The position numbers and the translations under genes were made by a program. This document shows, piece after piece, positions 12,465 to 22,284 of a stretch of 42,101 bases of DNA. Where the stretch lies: assembly GCA_028817405.1 (NCBI GenBank), contig JAPPPS010000069.1:1-42101 (forward strand). Direction: 5' to 3'. The DNA comes from Gammaproteobacteria bacterium. GTDB lineage: Bacteria > Pseudomonadota > Gammaproteobacteria > Arenicellales > Poriferihabitantaceae. Within the stretch, counting starts at the first letter, position 1. Each line of letters opens with the position of its first letter. The notes below the pieces were generated by a model. That model was not told the DNA's origin. It worked only from the letters and a program-made list of their open reading frames with translations, and did not search any database.

Positions 12465-12999
12465 AACATGTCAACCTCGACCCGGAACTGGAAAAGAAAA
12501 AAGCCGAAGCCATGAAACAGTTCCGCGCAGATGATGCGGCGGCGGCACCGTTGCCGGGGGCGCCGGCGCGGCCGACCGCGCGCGTGATGGTCAATGCGCC
12601 GGGCGCCGGCGGCGTCTCCCCGTCGCCGTTGCAACCGTCGCAACAACCGTCATCGCAACCGTCGCCGCAAACCGAATCGCAACCCACTGAGTCGGTCGCT
12701 TCGGAGACATTAAAAGAACGCGTCATCGAAGCGTTGAAAGGTATTTATGACCCGGAAATCCCGGTCAACATCTACGACTTGGGTTTGATTTACCGCGTCG
12801 ACATCAACGACGGTTTCGCCGCCATCGACATGACCCTGACCGCGCCCGGCTGCCCGGTGGCGCAGACCTTTCCCGGCGTGGTCGAGGGCGCGGTGCGGCT
12901 GGTGCCGGGCATCACGGGGGCGGCGGTGGAACTGGTGTGGGAGCCGCCGTGGACGCAGGCGCGCATCAGCGAGGCGGCGCGCTTGGAACTCGGCTTGAT

Positions 13000-13003
<4 letters not shown>
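12461..13003 (+). CDS. sufT: SufT-like Fe-S maturation protein (DUF59/MIP18 domain)
   Basis: SufT proteins help deliver Fe-S clusters to target enzymes. The C-terminal 95 residues of this 180-residue protein are a DUF59 domain: LKERVIEALKGIYDPEIPVN (84-103), IYDLGLIY, MTLTAPGCPV with the conserved Cys131, and ELVWEPPWT. Residues 1-25 form a charged helix and residues 26-80 a Pro/Ser/Gln/Ala-rich linker. An N-terminal extension is normal in SufT, but the linker here is long and repetitive. The ATG overlaps the sufD stop (ATGA), and the Rieske gene overlaps its own stop, so it is fully within the suf operon. Confidence 0.9.
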
Positions 13004-14867
<1,864 letters not shown>

Positions 14868-14874
<7 letters not shown>

Positions 14875-16247
14875 CCGTTCTCGACAGCGGCGACGCAAAC
14901 TTCGACCGCGACCTGGCGCGGTTGCTGCAGCGCGGCGACCGCGCCGGGGCCGATGCCGCGGCGTTGGAAGCCGAAGTCGCGGGCATCATCCGCGCGGTGC
15001 GCGAGCGCGGCGACGCGGCGCTGGTGGAGTTCACCGCGCGATTCGACCACCGTGACATCAGCCGCGCCGCGCAGTTGGAGGTGCCGCGCGCAACGTTGGA
15101 CGCGGCCGTGGAGGCGTTGGAATCGGAGTCCGCGGAATCGGCCGCGCTCGCCGACGCCCTGCGCGCCGCGGCCGCGCGCATCACCCAATTCCACGAACTC
15201 GAGGCCGAGCAATTGCGCCGCGACTGGCGCTTCGATGCGCCCGACGGCACGCGCTTGGGCCAGCGCGTCACCGCGCTGCAACGCGTCGGCGTGTATGTCC
15301 CCGGCGGCCAGGCCGCGTATCCGTCCTCGGCGCTGATGACCGTGATTCCGGCCAAGGTGGCCGGCGTGGACGAAGTCATCATGACCGTCCCCGCGCCGCG
15401 CGGCGAACTCGGGTCCGCGGTGTTGGCGGCCGCGAAGTTGGCGGGGGTCGACCGCGTATTCACCGTCGGCGGCGCGCAGGCGGTCGCGGCGCTGGCGTAT
15501 TCCACCGCCAAGGTGCCGGGCGTGGACAAAATCGTCGGCCCCGGCGGCCGCCATGTGACCGAAGCCAAGCGCCAGGTTTTCGGCAAAGTCGGCATCGACA
15601 TGTTGGCCGGCCCGTCCGAGGTGGCGGTGGTTTGCGACGCCGCCGCCGACCCCGACTGGGTGGCCATGGACTTGTTCGCGCAAGCCGAACACGACCGCCA
15701 CGCGCAAGCCGTCGCCATCACCGACAGCGCGGCCATGGCCGCGGCCATCCGCGACTCCGCGGCCCGCCTCCTGCCGCAGATGGCGCGCCGCGAAATTATC
15801 GCGCAGGCGCTGGCCGAGCACGGCGCAATCATCACCGTCGCCGACTTGGAGCAGGCGGTGGCGGTCGCCAACCGCATCGCGCCGGAGCATCTGGAATTAA
15901 TGGTAGCGCGCCCGCGCGCACTCATCGGCAAGGTCCGCCACGCCGGCGCCATCTTCGCCGGCGCGCACAGCGCCGAGGTGCTCGGCGACTACTGCGCCGG
16001 CCCCAACCATGTCCTGCCGACGGCCGGCGCGGCGCGGTTTGCCTCGCCGCTCGGCGTCGCCGACTTCCGCAAAACCAGCAACTTACTCGAAGTCAGCTGC
16101 GCCGGCGCGGCCGAGATGGCAAAAATCGCGGCCGCGTTGGCGCGCGCCGAGGGCTTGGACGCGCATGCGCGGGCCGCGGAATACCGGCTGGGCGGTGACG
16201 GTGGTGGCGATGGCGGCCACGGAGCCGGCGATGCCGATTCGGCATGA
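14868..16247 (+). CDS. hisD: Histidinol dehydrogenase
   Basis: HisD oxidises L-histidinol to histidine in two NAD-dependent steps. The 459-residue protein shows [16 protein letters not shown] (142-157), [42 protein letters not shown], the zinc and catalytic segment DLFAQAEHD with Gln272 and His275, [24 protein letters not shown] and a C-terminal [14 protein letters not shown]. The C-terminus carries about 20 extra Gly/Asp/His residues made of repeat-like sequence. The start has no clear ribosome-binding site and overlaps the TGA of the mini-ORF upstream. hisC follows four bases after the stop. Confidence 0.96.
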
Positions 16248-16251
16248 CGAC

Positions 16252-17394
16252 ATGACCACGCCAAAAAATCCCCGCGACTCCGGCGATTCTCGCGACGGCG
16301 ACAACCGCGGCGACGCCCGCATCGACGCCCGCATCGAAGAATTAGTGCGCCGCGAAATCCTCGACATCGAGGCCTACCACGCGCCGCCGGCCGACGGCCT
16401 CATCAAACTCGATGCGATGGAAAACCCGTATCCGTTGCCGGCCGAGTTGCGGCGGGAGTGGTTGGCGCGCGCCGGCGAAGTGGAAATCAACCGCTACCCG
16501 GACCCGCAATGCGCGGCGTTGAAACGCCAACTGCGCGCCACCTTCGGCATCGACGACTCGGTCGCCATCACGCTCGGCAACGGCTCGGACGAGTTGCTGT
16601 TGATGCTGATGCTGCTGGTCGGCGGCCGCGGCCGCGCCATCGTCGCGCCGACCCCGACCTTTTCCATGTACCAATTAATCGCCGCGCTCACCGGCGGCGA
16701 ATTCACCGGCGTGCCGCTGCGCGCCGACTTCACCTTGGACGGCGACGCGTTGCTCGACGCCATCCGCCGCCGCCGGCCGGCCCTGGTCTTCCTCGCCTAC
16801 CCCAACAACCCCACCGGCAACTGCTTCGACGAGGCCATCATGCTCGAGGCGCTGGCGCAAGCGCCGGGCTTGGTGGTGGTGGACGAAGCGTATTTCGCGT
16901 TCTGCCGCCGCAGTTTCGCCGCGCGCCTGCGCGAATTCCCGCATCTCATGGTCTTGCGCACGCTGTCCAAAAGCGGCATGGCGGCGCTGCGGCTGGGGTT
17001 TTTACTCGCGCATCCGAAGTGGGCGGCGCAACTGGAAAAAACTCGCCTGCCCTACAACATCGGCGCGCTGACCCAGCGCAGCGCCGCGTTTTTGCTCGAA
17101 CACGACGCCGTCATGCGCGCCCAAGCCGACCGCATCATCCGCTCGCGCGACGCCCTGCGCGCGGCGTTGAGCGCCCTGCCGGTGCGCGCCTTCCCCAGCG
17201 CCGCCAACTTCATCCTGTTCCGCACCGCCACCGACGCCGCCCGCATCCACGCCGCCCTAAAATCCCGCGGCGTCCTCATCAAAAACCTGCACGCCCCCGC
17301 CACCCCCCTCGAAAACTGCCTCCGCGTAACCATCGGCAACGAGCAAGAAAACACCCAATTCCTCGAAGCCCTACGGGACAGTTTGAACGAATAA
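16252..17394 (+). CDS. hisC: Histidinol-phosphate aminotransferase
   Basis: HisC is a PLP enzyme converting imidazole-acetol phosphate and glutamate to histidinol phosphate. The 380-residue protein has KLDAMENPYPLP (52-63), GNGSDELL (109-116), YPNNPTGN (183-190), VVDEAYFAF (209-217) and LSKSGMAALRLGF with the PLP-binding Lys240. The first 25 residues are polar and repetitive (SGDSRDGDNRGD), so the true start could be slightly downstream; the ATG at 16252, four bases after hisD, was preferred to one at 16231 inside hisD. A possible fold-type I relative is excluded by the HisC-specific N-terminal motif and the hisD neighbour. Confidence 0.95.
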   Translation: MTTPKNPRDSGDSRDGDNRGDARIDARIEELVRREILDIEAYHAPPADGLIKLDAMENPYPLPAELRREWLARAGEVEINRYPDPQCAALKRQLRATFGIDDSVAITLGNGSDELLLMLMLLVGGRGRAIVAPTPTFSMYQLIAALTGGEFTGVPLRADFTLDGDALLDAIRRRRPALVFLAYPNNPTGNCFDEAIMLEALAQAPGLVVVDEAYFAFCRRSFAARLREFPHLMVLRTLSKSGMAALRLGFLLAHPKWAAQLEKTRLPYNIGALTQRSAAFLLEHDAVMRAQADRIIRSRDALRAALSALPVRAFPSAANFILFRTATDAARIHAALKSRGVLIKNLHAPATPLENCLRVTIGNEQENTQFLEALRDSLNE

Positions 17395-17440
17395 AAACCA
17401 AACCCGCGCGCCACCGCCAACCGCCGGGGCGTATTGGGGA

Positions 17441-18061
17441 TTAGGTGAATGCGCTGGTGTCGCCTTTGCCGTGGCGGGCGATTTTTGGGGGGCCGGATAG
17501 GAGGTCGATGACGGTGGTGGAGCGCCAGTCGCAGGGGCCGCTGTCGATGACCAACTCGACGGCGTTTTCCAGGCGTTCGCGGATGACGGCGGGGTCGTTC
17601 AGCGGCAGTTGGTCGCCGGGCATGATGAGGGTGGAACTGAGCAGCGGCTCGCCCAACGCGCCCAACAACGCGGTGACCACCGGGAAGTCCGGCAGGCGCA
17701 GGCCGATGCTGCGGCGTTTGGGGTGCTGCAGGCGGCGCGGCACTTCGCGGGTGGCCGGCAGGATGAAGGTGTACGGGCCGGGCGTGAAGCGGCGCAGCAG
17801 GCGGTAGGTGTCGTTGTCGACGCGCGCGTAGTGGCTCAATTCGGACAAATCGCCGCACACCAAAGTGAAGTTGTGCGCCGGCCCGACGCGGCGAATGCGG
17901 CGGATGCGCTCCAACGCCTCCCTGCCGCCGACGCGCGCGCCGAGCGCATAACTGGAGTCGGTCGGATAGGCGATGACGCCGCCGCCGCGGAGGATGTCGG
18001 CGGCGCGGTAGATGAGACGCGGCTGCGGGTTGGCGGGGTGGATTTGGAAATATTGGGACAT
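17441..18061 (-). CDS. yciO: YciO-type YrdC/Sua5-domain protein
   Basis: The 206-residue protein matches E. coli YciO in length and in nearly every block I can recall: MSQYFQIHPANPQPRL, GGVIAYPTDSSYALG, HNFTLVCGDLSELSHYA, PGPYTFILPATREVPRRL, RSIGLRLPDFPV, LGEPLLSSTLI and STTVIDL. YrdC-domain proteins bind RNA and ATP/threonyl-carbamoyl-AMP. YciO is a paralogue of TsaC, the tRNA t6A enzyme, but its own role is poorly defined and it may not replace TsaC. The ATG at 18061 gives exact YciO length. The leader before it is CACCCCCCCC with no Shine-Dalgarno sequence, and further upstream is a GGCGGT-type repeat. It follows pcnB on the same strand at a distance of 88 bases. Confidence 0.93.
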   Translation of the reverse strand: MSQYFQIHPANPQPRLIYRAADILRGGGVIAYPTDSSYALGARVGGREALERIRRIRRVGPAHNFTLVCGDLSELSHYARVDNDTYRLLRRFTPGPYTFILPATREVPRRLQHPKRRSIGLRLPDFPVVTALLGALGEPLLSSTLIMPGDQLPLNDPAVIRERLENAVELVIDSGPCDWRSTTVIDLLSGPPKIARHGKGDTSAFT

Positions 18062-18080
18062 GGGGGGGGTGGCTGGTTTG

Positions 18081-18140
18081 GGCGGCGGTGGTGGCGGTGG
18101 GGGCGATGGCGACGGTGGCCGTGGCGGTGGCGATGGCCGG
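18081..18140. repeat. GGCGGT/GATGGC repeat between pcnB and yciO
   Basis: Imperfect GGTGGC, GGCGGT, GATGGC and GACGGT units fill most of the pcnB-yciO gap and form the untranslated leader of yciO. Confidence 0.8.
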
Positions 18141-18149
18141 CGGCCGCGG

Positions 18150-19775
18150 TTATTCCGACTCGAAGTTGCCGCGGCCGGTTGGTTTGGGCGGCCGCGACGG
18201 TTGGGCTTGGCGCGGGTTTTTATGCCGTGGTTTGGCGGCCGGGCGCGGCGCGCTACCATCCGCGCCCGCGCGCGACCGTGACTGGCGCCGCAATTCGTCG
18301 CCGGTGGGGGTGGTGCTGGAAGCCAATCTCGACCGTGGTTTGGGCCGCGGCCGGCCCGGCCGGACCGGGCCCGACGTCGACCGGCCCGGCGGCGGGGGCG
18401 ACGGCGCGCGCGTTTTGGCTGATTTGCCGGGCGTTTTCATGCGCGACCGGGCCGGCTCGGGTTTGCCGGGCAGCGACTGCGCGCGCTCGCGCATGGCCGG
18501 GTCCTCCTGAATTGCGGTCCACCATTCGACCAGTTCCGCGCCGGTCTCGCCGGTGCGCGCGCGCAAGTCCAAAAAGTCGTACGCGGCGCGAAACCGCGGC
18601 TCAGCCAGCAGGCGCGGCACGCTGCGCGGGCGGCGTTGCTCCAGTTCAAACTGCAACGCCCAGATGCGCTCGACCGCGCCGCTGACCCGGCGCGGCACCG
18701 CCACGCGCTTCGCCTGCTGCGCGAACACCGCGTCGGCCGCGTCCGCGAGCGCGACCGGCGACGGCGGCAGGCGCGACGCGGCCGGGTGGCGCGCCGCCAA
18801 TCGCAGTTGGAACGGCCGCCACAGCAGCACCGCGAACAGGAACGCCGGGATGACCGTCTTGCCCTCGCTGATGCGCTGGTCGGTGTTTTTCAGCCCTAAG
18901 CGAATCAAGTCGGCGGCGCGGTTGGGGTTGGGGTTGCCAAGGCCGCCGCGGCCGCCACCACCGTCGCCACCGTCACCGTCACCGTCATCGCCGAGCGCGG
19001 CCGCGGTGAGCGGGAACATGCGCGCCGCCAGGCCGTGCGCGCGCAACTCGTCCCACACCGCCAACGCGTGGCCATGGTGGAAGAGTTTCAGCGCCTCGTC
19101 ATACAGCCGCGCCGAGGGCACATCGTCGAGCAATTCCAGGCAGTCGGCGACCGCGGGCGCCAAGCGCGCCTCCCACGCCAAACCCAACTTGGCGCGAAAC
19201 CGCGCCGCGCGCAGCATGCGCACCGGGTCTTCGGTGAAGCGCTCGCGCGGCTCGCCAATCATGCGCAAAACGCCGCGCTTGGCGTCCTTGACGCCGCCGA
19301 GAAAGTCGGCCACGCGCGCGCGCACCGGGTCGTAGTAGAGCGCGTTGATGGTGAAATCCCGCCGCGCCGCGTCCTGCTCGATGCTGCCGAAAACATTGTC
19401 GTCCACCACCCGCCCGCGCTGCGACACGCGCACCCGGCCGGCGCCGCCGGGCGACGCATCGCCGGGCTTGGCGCGGTAGGTGGCGACTTCGATGATTTCC
19501 CGGCCGGCGCGCACATGCACGATTTTGAACCTGCGGCCGATGAGGCGCGCGCGGCGGAACAAGTCGCGCACTTGCTCCGGCCCGGCGTCGGTGGCGATGT
19601 CGAAGTCCTTCGGGCGGCGGCGCAGCAGCAAATCGCGCACGCAGCCGCCGACCAGATAGCCGTCGAACCCCGCCGCCTGCAGGGTTTCGGCCACCCGCAG
19701 CGCGCCCGCGCTAATCCAGCCGCGCTCAAAAGCGAGACCGGCGGGGAGTTCCTCAGGGCGGTAGAGTCGAGTCAC
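18150..19775 (-). CDS. pcnB: Poly(A) polymerase I
   Basis: PcnB adds 3' poly(A) tails that mark RNA for decay. The protein has the class II nucleotidyltransferase head with GYLVGGCVRDLLLRRRPKDF (39-58) and catalytic Asp57/Asp59 in DFDIAT, then FRRARLIGRRFKIVHVRAG, RRDFTINALYYDP and FTEDPVRMLRAARF, all typical of PcnB rather than CCA-adding enzyme. A GTG at 19775 gives 541 residues and begins 40 residues before the core; the frame is open further upstream without similarity. Near residue 260-280 a Gly/Asp-rich insert ([15 protein letters not shown]) comes from the repeat family. The last 100 residues are very Arg/Pro/Lys-rich, as in the basic PcnB tail. Confidence 0.93.
   Translation of the reverse strand: MTRLYRPEELPAGLAFERGWISAGALRVAETLQAAGFDGYLVGGCVRDLLLRRRPKDFDIATDAGPEQVRDLFRRARLIGRRFKIVHVRAGREIIEVATYRAKPGDASPGGAGRVRVSQRGRVVDDNVFGSIEQDAARRDFTINALYYDPVRARVADFLGGVKDAKRGVLRMIGEPRERFTEDPVRMLRAARFRAKLGLAWEARLAPAVADCLELLDDVPSARLYDEALKLFHHGHALAVWDELRAHGLAARMFPLTAAALGDDGDGDGGDGGGGRGGLGNPNPNRAADLIRLGLKNTDQRISEGKTVIPAFLFAVLLWRPFQLRLAARHPAASRLPPSPVALADAADAVFAQQAKRVAVPRRVSGAVERIWALQFELEQRRPRSVPRLLAEPRFRAAYDFLDLRARTGETGAELVEWWTAIQEDPAMRERAQSLPGKPEPARSRMKTPGKSAKTRAPSPPPPGRSTSGPVRPGRPRPKPRSRLASSTTPTGDELRRQSRSRAGADGSAPRPAAKPRHKNPRQAQPSRPPKPTGRGNFESE
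18951..18992. repeat. CACCGT-type repeat inside pcnB
   Basis: Units of CACCGT, CACCAC and CGCCAC lie in frame within pcnB and encode a short Gly/Asp-rich insert on the minus strand. Confidence 0.75.
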
Positions 19776-19820
19776 AACAAACTTCCGTATTCTAAAACAG
19801 CCGCGTACGGCGTATTCCGG

Positions 19821-19861
19821 TATGATAACATTTGCGCGGCGCGATGAACCGCAAATGGAGG
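19821..19861 (+). promoter_or_regulatory. Promoter, inverted repeat and ribosome-binding site of the HicB-like gene
   Basis: TATGAT at 19821-19826 is a good -10 box. CATTTGCG (19829-19836) and CGCAAATG (19850-19857) are exact reverse complements around a 13-base loop, lying at the expected transcription start. The strong Shine-Dalgarno GGAGG at 19857-19861 touches the second arm. The dyad could be an operator for the HicB-like protein or an mRNA hairpin affecting ribosome access. Confidence 0.5.
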
Positions 19862-19868
19862 AATAGCC

Positions 19869-20087
19869 ATGCGAGACTACCATGTCAACATTTTTTACAG
19901 CGAGGAAGACCAAGGCTATATCGCCGACATTCCGGACCTGAAAAACTGCGCTTCGTTCGGCGAGACGCCCGGCCAGGCGCTGGAGCAAGCGCTCATCGCC
20001 AAAGCGGCCTGGCTGCGCGCGGCGAAAGACGGCAACAAACCGATTCCCCCGCCCGCATACAAACCGGCGATATACCAGACCGGCTGA
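19869..20087 (+). CDS. HicB-like orphan antitoxin-family protein
   Basis: This 72-residue protein has the short HicB-type fold: YHVNIFYSEEDQGYIADIPD as the N-terminal beta strands, LKNCASFGETPGQALEQALI as the helix, and the end PIPPPAYKPAIYQTG typical of the small HicB-like antitoxin family. HicB proteins neutralise the HicA mRNA interferase, but no hicA-like gene lies on either side, so it is an orphan or a regulator. It has a strong GGAGG Shine-Dalgarno sequence and its own promoter with a dyad. Its divergent neighbour is pcnB, and tRNA-Glu follows. Confidence 0.85.
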   Translation: MRDYHVNIFYSEEDQGYIADIPDLKNCASFGETPGQALEQALIAKAAWLRAAKDGNKPIPPPAYKPAIYQTG

Positions 20088-20146
20088 CGCGGCGATGCGG
20101 CGGCCGTTGCCGTGGCGCGCCGTGTTATCATCGCGCGGCTCAAAAC

Positions 20147-20221
20147 GCTCCCTTCGTCTAGCGGTCAGGACGCTGGCCTCTCACGCCGGAAACAGGGGTT
20201 CGATTCCCCTAGGGAGCGCCA
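20147..20221 (+). tRNA. tRNA-Glu (anticodon CUC), CCA encoded
   Basis: The acceptor stem GCTCCCT (20147-20153) pairs with AGGGAGC (20211-20217). The anticodon stem CTGGC/GCCGG encloses the loop CTCTCAC, giving anticodon CTC. The T arm CAGGGGTTCGATTCCCCT is standard, and the discriminator G is followed by an encoded CCA (20219-20221). Overall it resembles E. coli tRNA-Glu, including TTCGTCTAG in the D region. A candidate -10 box TATCAT (20126-20131) with a GC-rich discriminator lies upstream, as at stable-RNA promoters. T-rich sequence follows the CCA without a clear hairpin. The common UUC isoacceptor is not in this window. Confidence 0.95.
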
Positions 20222-20307
20222 GTTTTTCGTTGTCGTTGCAAGTATTGACCCGGGATTCGGCGCCTTTAATTGACTTGGCAAAAACCAACAAAACACCAAC
20301 CGCGCGG

Positions 20308-21132
20308 TCATGATGTTTTCTTAAACACCAGAATATATTCGTGCTTGAAAATATAAAACCCGCCGAGCAGGGCGCGGTAGCGCCAGAGATTTTCTTGGTT
20401 CAACTTGGCGCGGTTGTTTGTCATGTTTTTGATGAGGATGCTCTTCAGCGTCAAACCCTTGTCGCGGTTCAGCGTCTCTTGCATGAGATAAAAACCCAGC
20501 GGCACCCAGGCGCTGTTGGTGTATTTGTCGCCGATGACCACCGCCAAGTAACGGTTCTTTTCCAGCAGGCCGGAAAAGTTGGCTACCACATCGCCGAAGC
20601 GCGCGGTGAATTCTTCGACGCTCTCGGCGTTGCATAAATCCTCCCGGCGGTCGCTGAACTTGATGATGTCATGGTACGGCGGGTGCAGAATAATCATGTG
20701 CAGTTTGTCGGCGCCGATTTGATTCAAGCAACGCTCGACTTTCTCGCGCGCGCGTTTGCTGGTGTTGTCGGCGACGATGACTTTGGATACGACTTTTTCC
20801 GGGTGCATCGATTCCTGCCCGATGTTTTGCTCGGCGATGCGCGCGACTTCCGGCAGCAGTTCGATGCCGATGCCGTGCCGGCCCAACTTTTTGGATTCAA
20901 TCAACGTCGTGCCGCTGCCCAAGAACGGGTCCAACACCACATCGCCTTTCTTGGTGAATCGCTGCATGAACTGGTTGGGGATTTGCGGAATAAAGTTTCC
21001 GTGATAGGCGTTGTTGTGCGCGCCGGAGTTGTCGCGGCCGCCAATGAACCACAAACTGTCGGTCAGAATATCGCCGTATTCTTTCCAGTTCTTGAGGTTC
21101 AAGTCGTTAATGCATGCGTCGCGGTTTTTCAT
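20308..21132 (-). CDS. Solitary DNA amino-methyltransferase (N4-cytosine/N6-adenine type)
   Basis: The 274-residue protein has a site-specific DNA methyltransferase layout: motif I DPFLGSGTTLIESKKLGRHG (68-87) with GIGIELLPEVARIAE after it, and motif IV LHPPYHDII (149-157). The catalytic tetrapeptide is HPPY rather than the more usual DPPY, NPPY or SPPY, so the modified base cannot be called. Motif I comes before motif IV. The C-terminal half (VVANFSGLLEKNRYLAVVIGD, LWRYRALLGGFYIFKHEYILVFKK) is typical of this family. No endonuclease gene is adjacent. It lies tail to tail with tRNA-Glu. The ATG at 21132 was chosen at the first conserved position; the frame extends further upstream without similarity. 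Confidence 0.87.
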   Translation of the reverse strand: MKNRDACINDLNLKNWKEYGDILTDSLWFIGGRDNSGAHNNAYHGNFIPQIPNQFMQRFTKKGDVVLDPFLGSGTTLIESKKLGRHGIGIELLPEVARIAEQNIGQESMHPEKVVSKVIVADNTSKRAREKVERCLNQIGADKLHMIILHPPYHDIIKFSDRREDLCNAESVEEFTARFGDVVANFSGLLEKNRYLAVVIGDKYTNSAWVPLGFYLMQETLNRDKGLTLKSILIKNMTNNRAKLNQENLWRYRALLGGFYIFKHEYILVFKKTS

Positions 21133-21164
21133 GGGGATGCCCTTGGTTGAAGTGGCGGTTGGAG

Positions 21165-22097
21165 TCACGACACATCGAGCGCAGCGCCGCCGGCTTCCGC
21201 CTCGGCGATTCCTTTCGCCAGCCACAAGTCATCCCACGCTTTGGATTTTTGTTCCGGGCTGCGCAGCAGGTAGGCGGGGTGGTAGGTGACCACCAGCGGG
21301 ATGCCGGCGGGGCCGTAGCGGTGCGCGGCGCCGCGCAGCGTGCCGAGCGCGTCGCCGGTTTTTAATAACGCCTGCGCGCTGACGCGGCCGAGCGCGACGA
21401 TGACTTTCGGTTGAATCAACGCCAACTGACGGTGCAAGTACGCTTCGCACATTTCGATTTCGCCGGGCAGCGGGTCGCGGTTGTCCGGCGGCCGGCACTT
21501 CAACACATTGGCGACGAACACCGTGTCGCGTTTCATGCCGAGCGCGGCAATCATCATGTCCAACAACTTGCCGGCGCGGCCGACGAACGGTTCGCCCTGC
21601 GCGTCTTCGTCGCGGCCCGGCGCTTCGCCGACGAACAACCAGTCGGCGCGCGGATTGCCGCCGCCCGGCACGGTGTTGTTGCGCGCGCGGTGCAATTCGC
21701 ACTGTTCGCAGGCGGCGACTTCGGCGGCGACGCGGGCCAGACTGTCGGCGGCGACGGTGGTCGATTCGCCGGCGGTGGTCGATTCGGCGGCCGCGGTTTC
21801 GGCGGTCGACTCGGCGGCCGCGACGGTATCCGCGGAAACGGTCGACGGCGGGTCCGCGGCCGCGGCGGCCGACTCGACGGTTCCTTTTACGGTGGCCGGC
21901 GCGGGCATCTCCGCGGCCGCGACGACAGCGGCCGCTTCACCGTCAGCCGCGGCGTTCACCTCGGTCGCGACAGAATCACCGGCAACATCCTCGCCGGCAA
22001 CACCCGCATCAACTCCACCGTCGCCGCGCAACCCCCACACCTCCACGCCCATGGTGGCGAGGATGTCGCGTTTTCGGGAATCGAGTGAAAGGGGCAT
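21165..22097 (-). CDS. Uracil-DNA glycosylase, family 4 (Fe-S type)
   Basis: This enzyme removes uracil from DNA in base-excision repair. The catalytic domain starts near residue 120: the four likely 4Fe-4S ligands are Cys130 and Cys133 (CEQC), Cys201 ([13 protein letters not shown]) and Cys217 (EIEMC). Motif [15 protein letters not shown] (157-171) and TYHPAYLLR (271-279) form the active site. Residues 1-20 ([20 protein letters not shown]) match the N-terminal helix of proteobacterial members. Between them is an Ala/Thr/Ser/Glu-rich linker of about 95 residues built of repeated (S/T)-x-A-A-E units, much longer than usual. It diverges from the NCS1 transporter gene. Confidence 0.92.
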   Translation of the reverse strand: MPLSLDSRKRDILATMGVEVWGLRGDGGVDAGVAGEDVAGDSVATEVNAAADGEAAAVVAAAEMPAPATVKGTVESAAAAADPPSTVSADTVAAAESTAETAAAESTTAGESTTVAADSLARVAAEVAACEQCELHRARNNTVPGGGNPRADWLFVGEAPGRDEDAQGEPFVGRAGKLLDMMIAALGMKRDTVFVANVLKCRPPDNRDPLPGEIEMCEAYLHRQLALIQPKVIVALGRVSAQALLKTGDALGTLRGAAHRYGPAGIPLVVTYHPAYLLRSPEQKSKAWDDLWLAKGIAEAEAGGAALDVS

Positions 22098-22284
22098 AGC
22101 CGCGCGCGCCGCGCCATGGGGAAAGGGTGGAATGCGCGGATTGTAGCACTTGCGCGCCGCCGCCGAATGCTGCATTATCGCCCCATCATCGCCGGTCCCC
22201 CCGCCGCAACCTCCGCCGGACCCCCCGCCGGAAACCCCGCCGCAACGCCGCGCGAACCCCCCAACCCCCAACCCCCTCATCGCC

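Noticed and set aside
19832-20161. A 109-codon frame over the HicB-like gene and the tRNA 5' end
   Set aside because: It overlaps a gene with clear family features and a better ribosome-binding site, and it ends within the tRNA.
20147-21165. Genomic island integrated at tRNA-Glu with att repeats
   Set aside because: No copy of the tRNA 3' end and no integrase was seen downstream of the tRNA.
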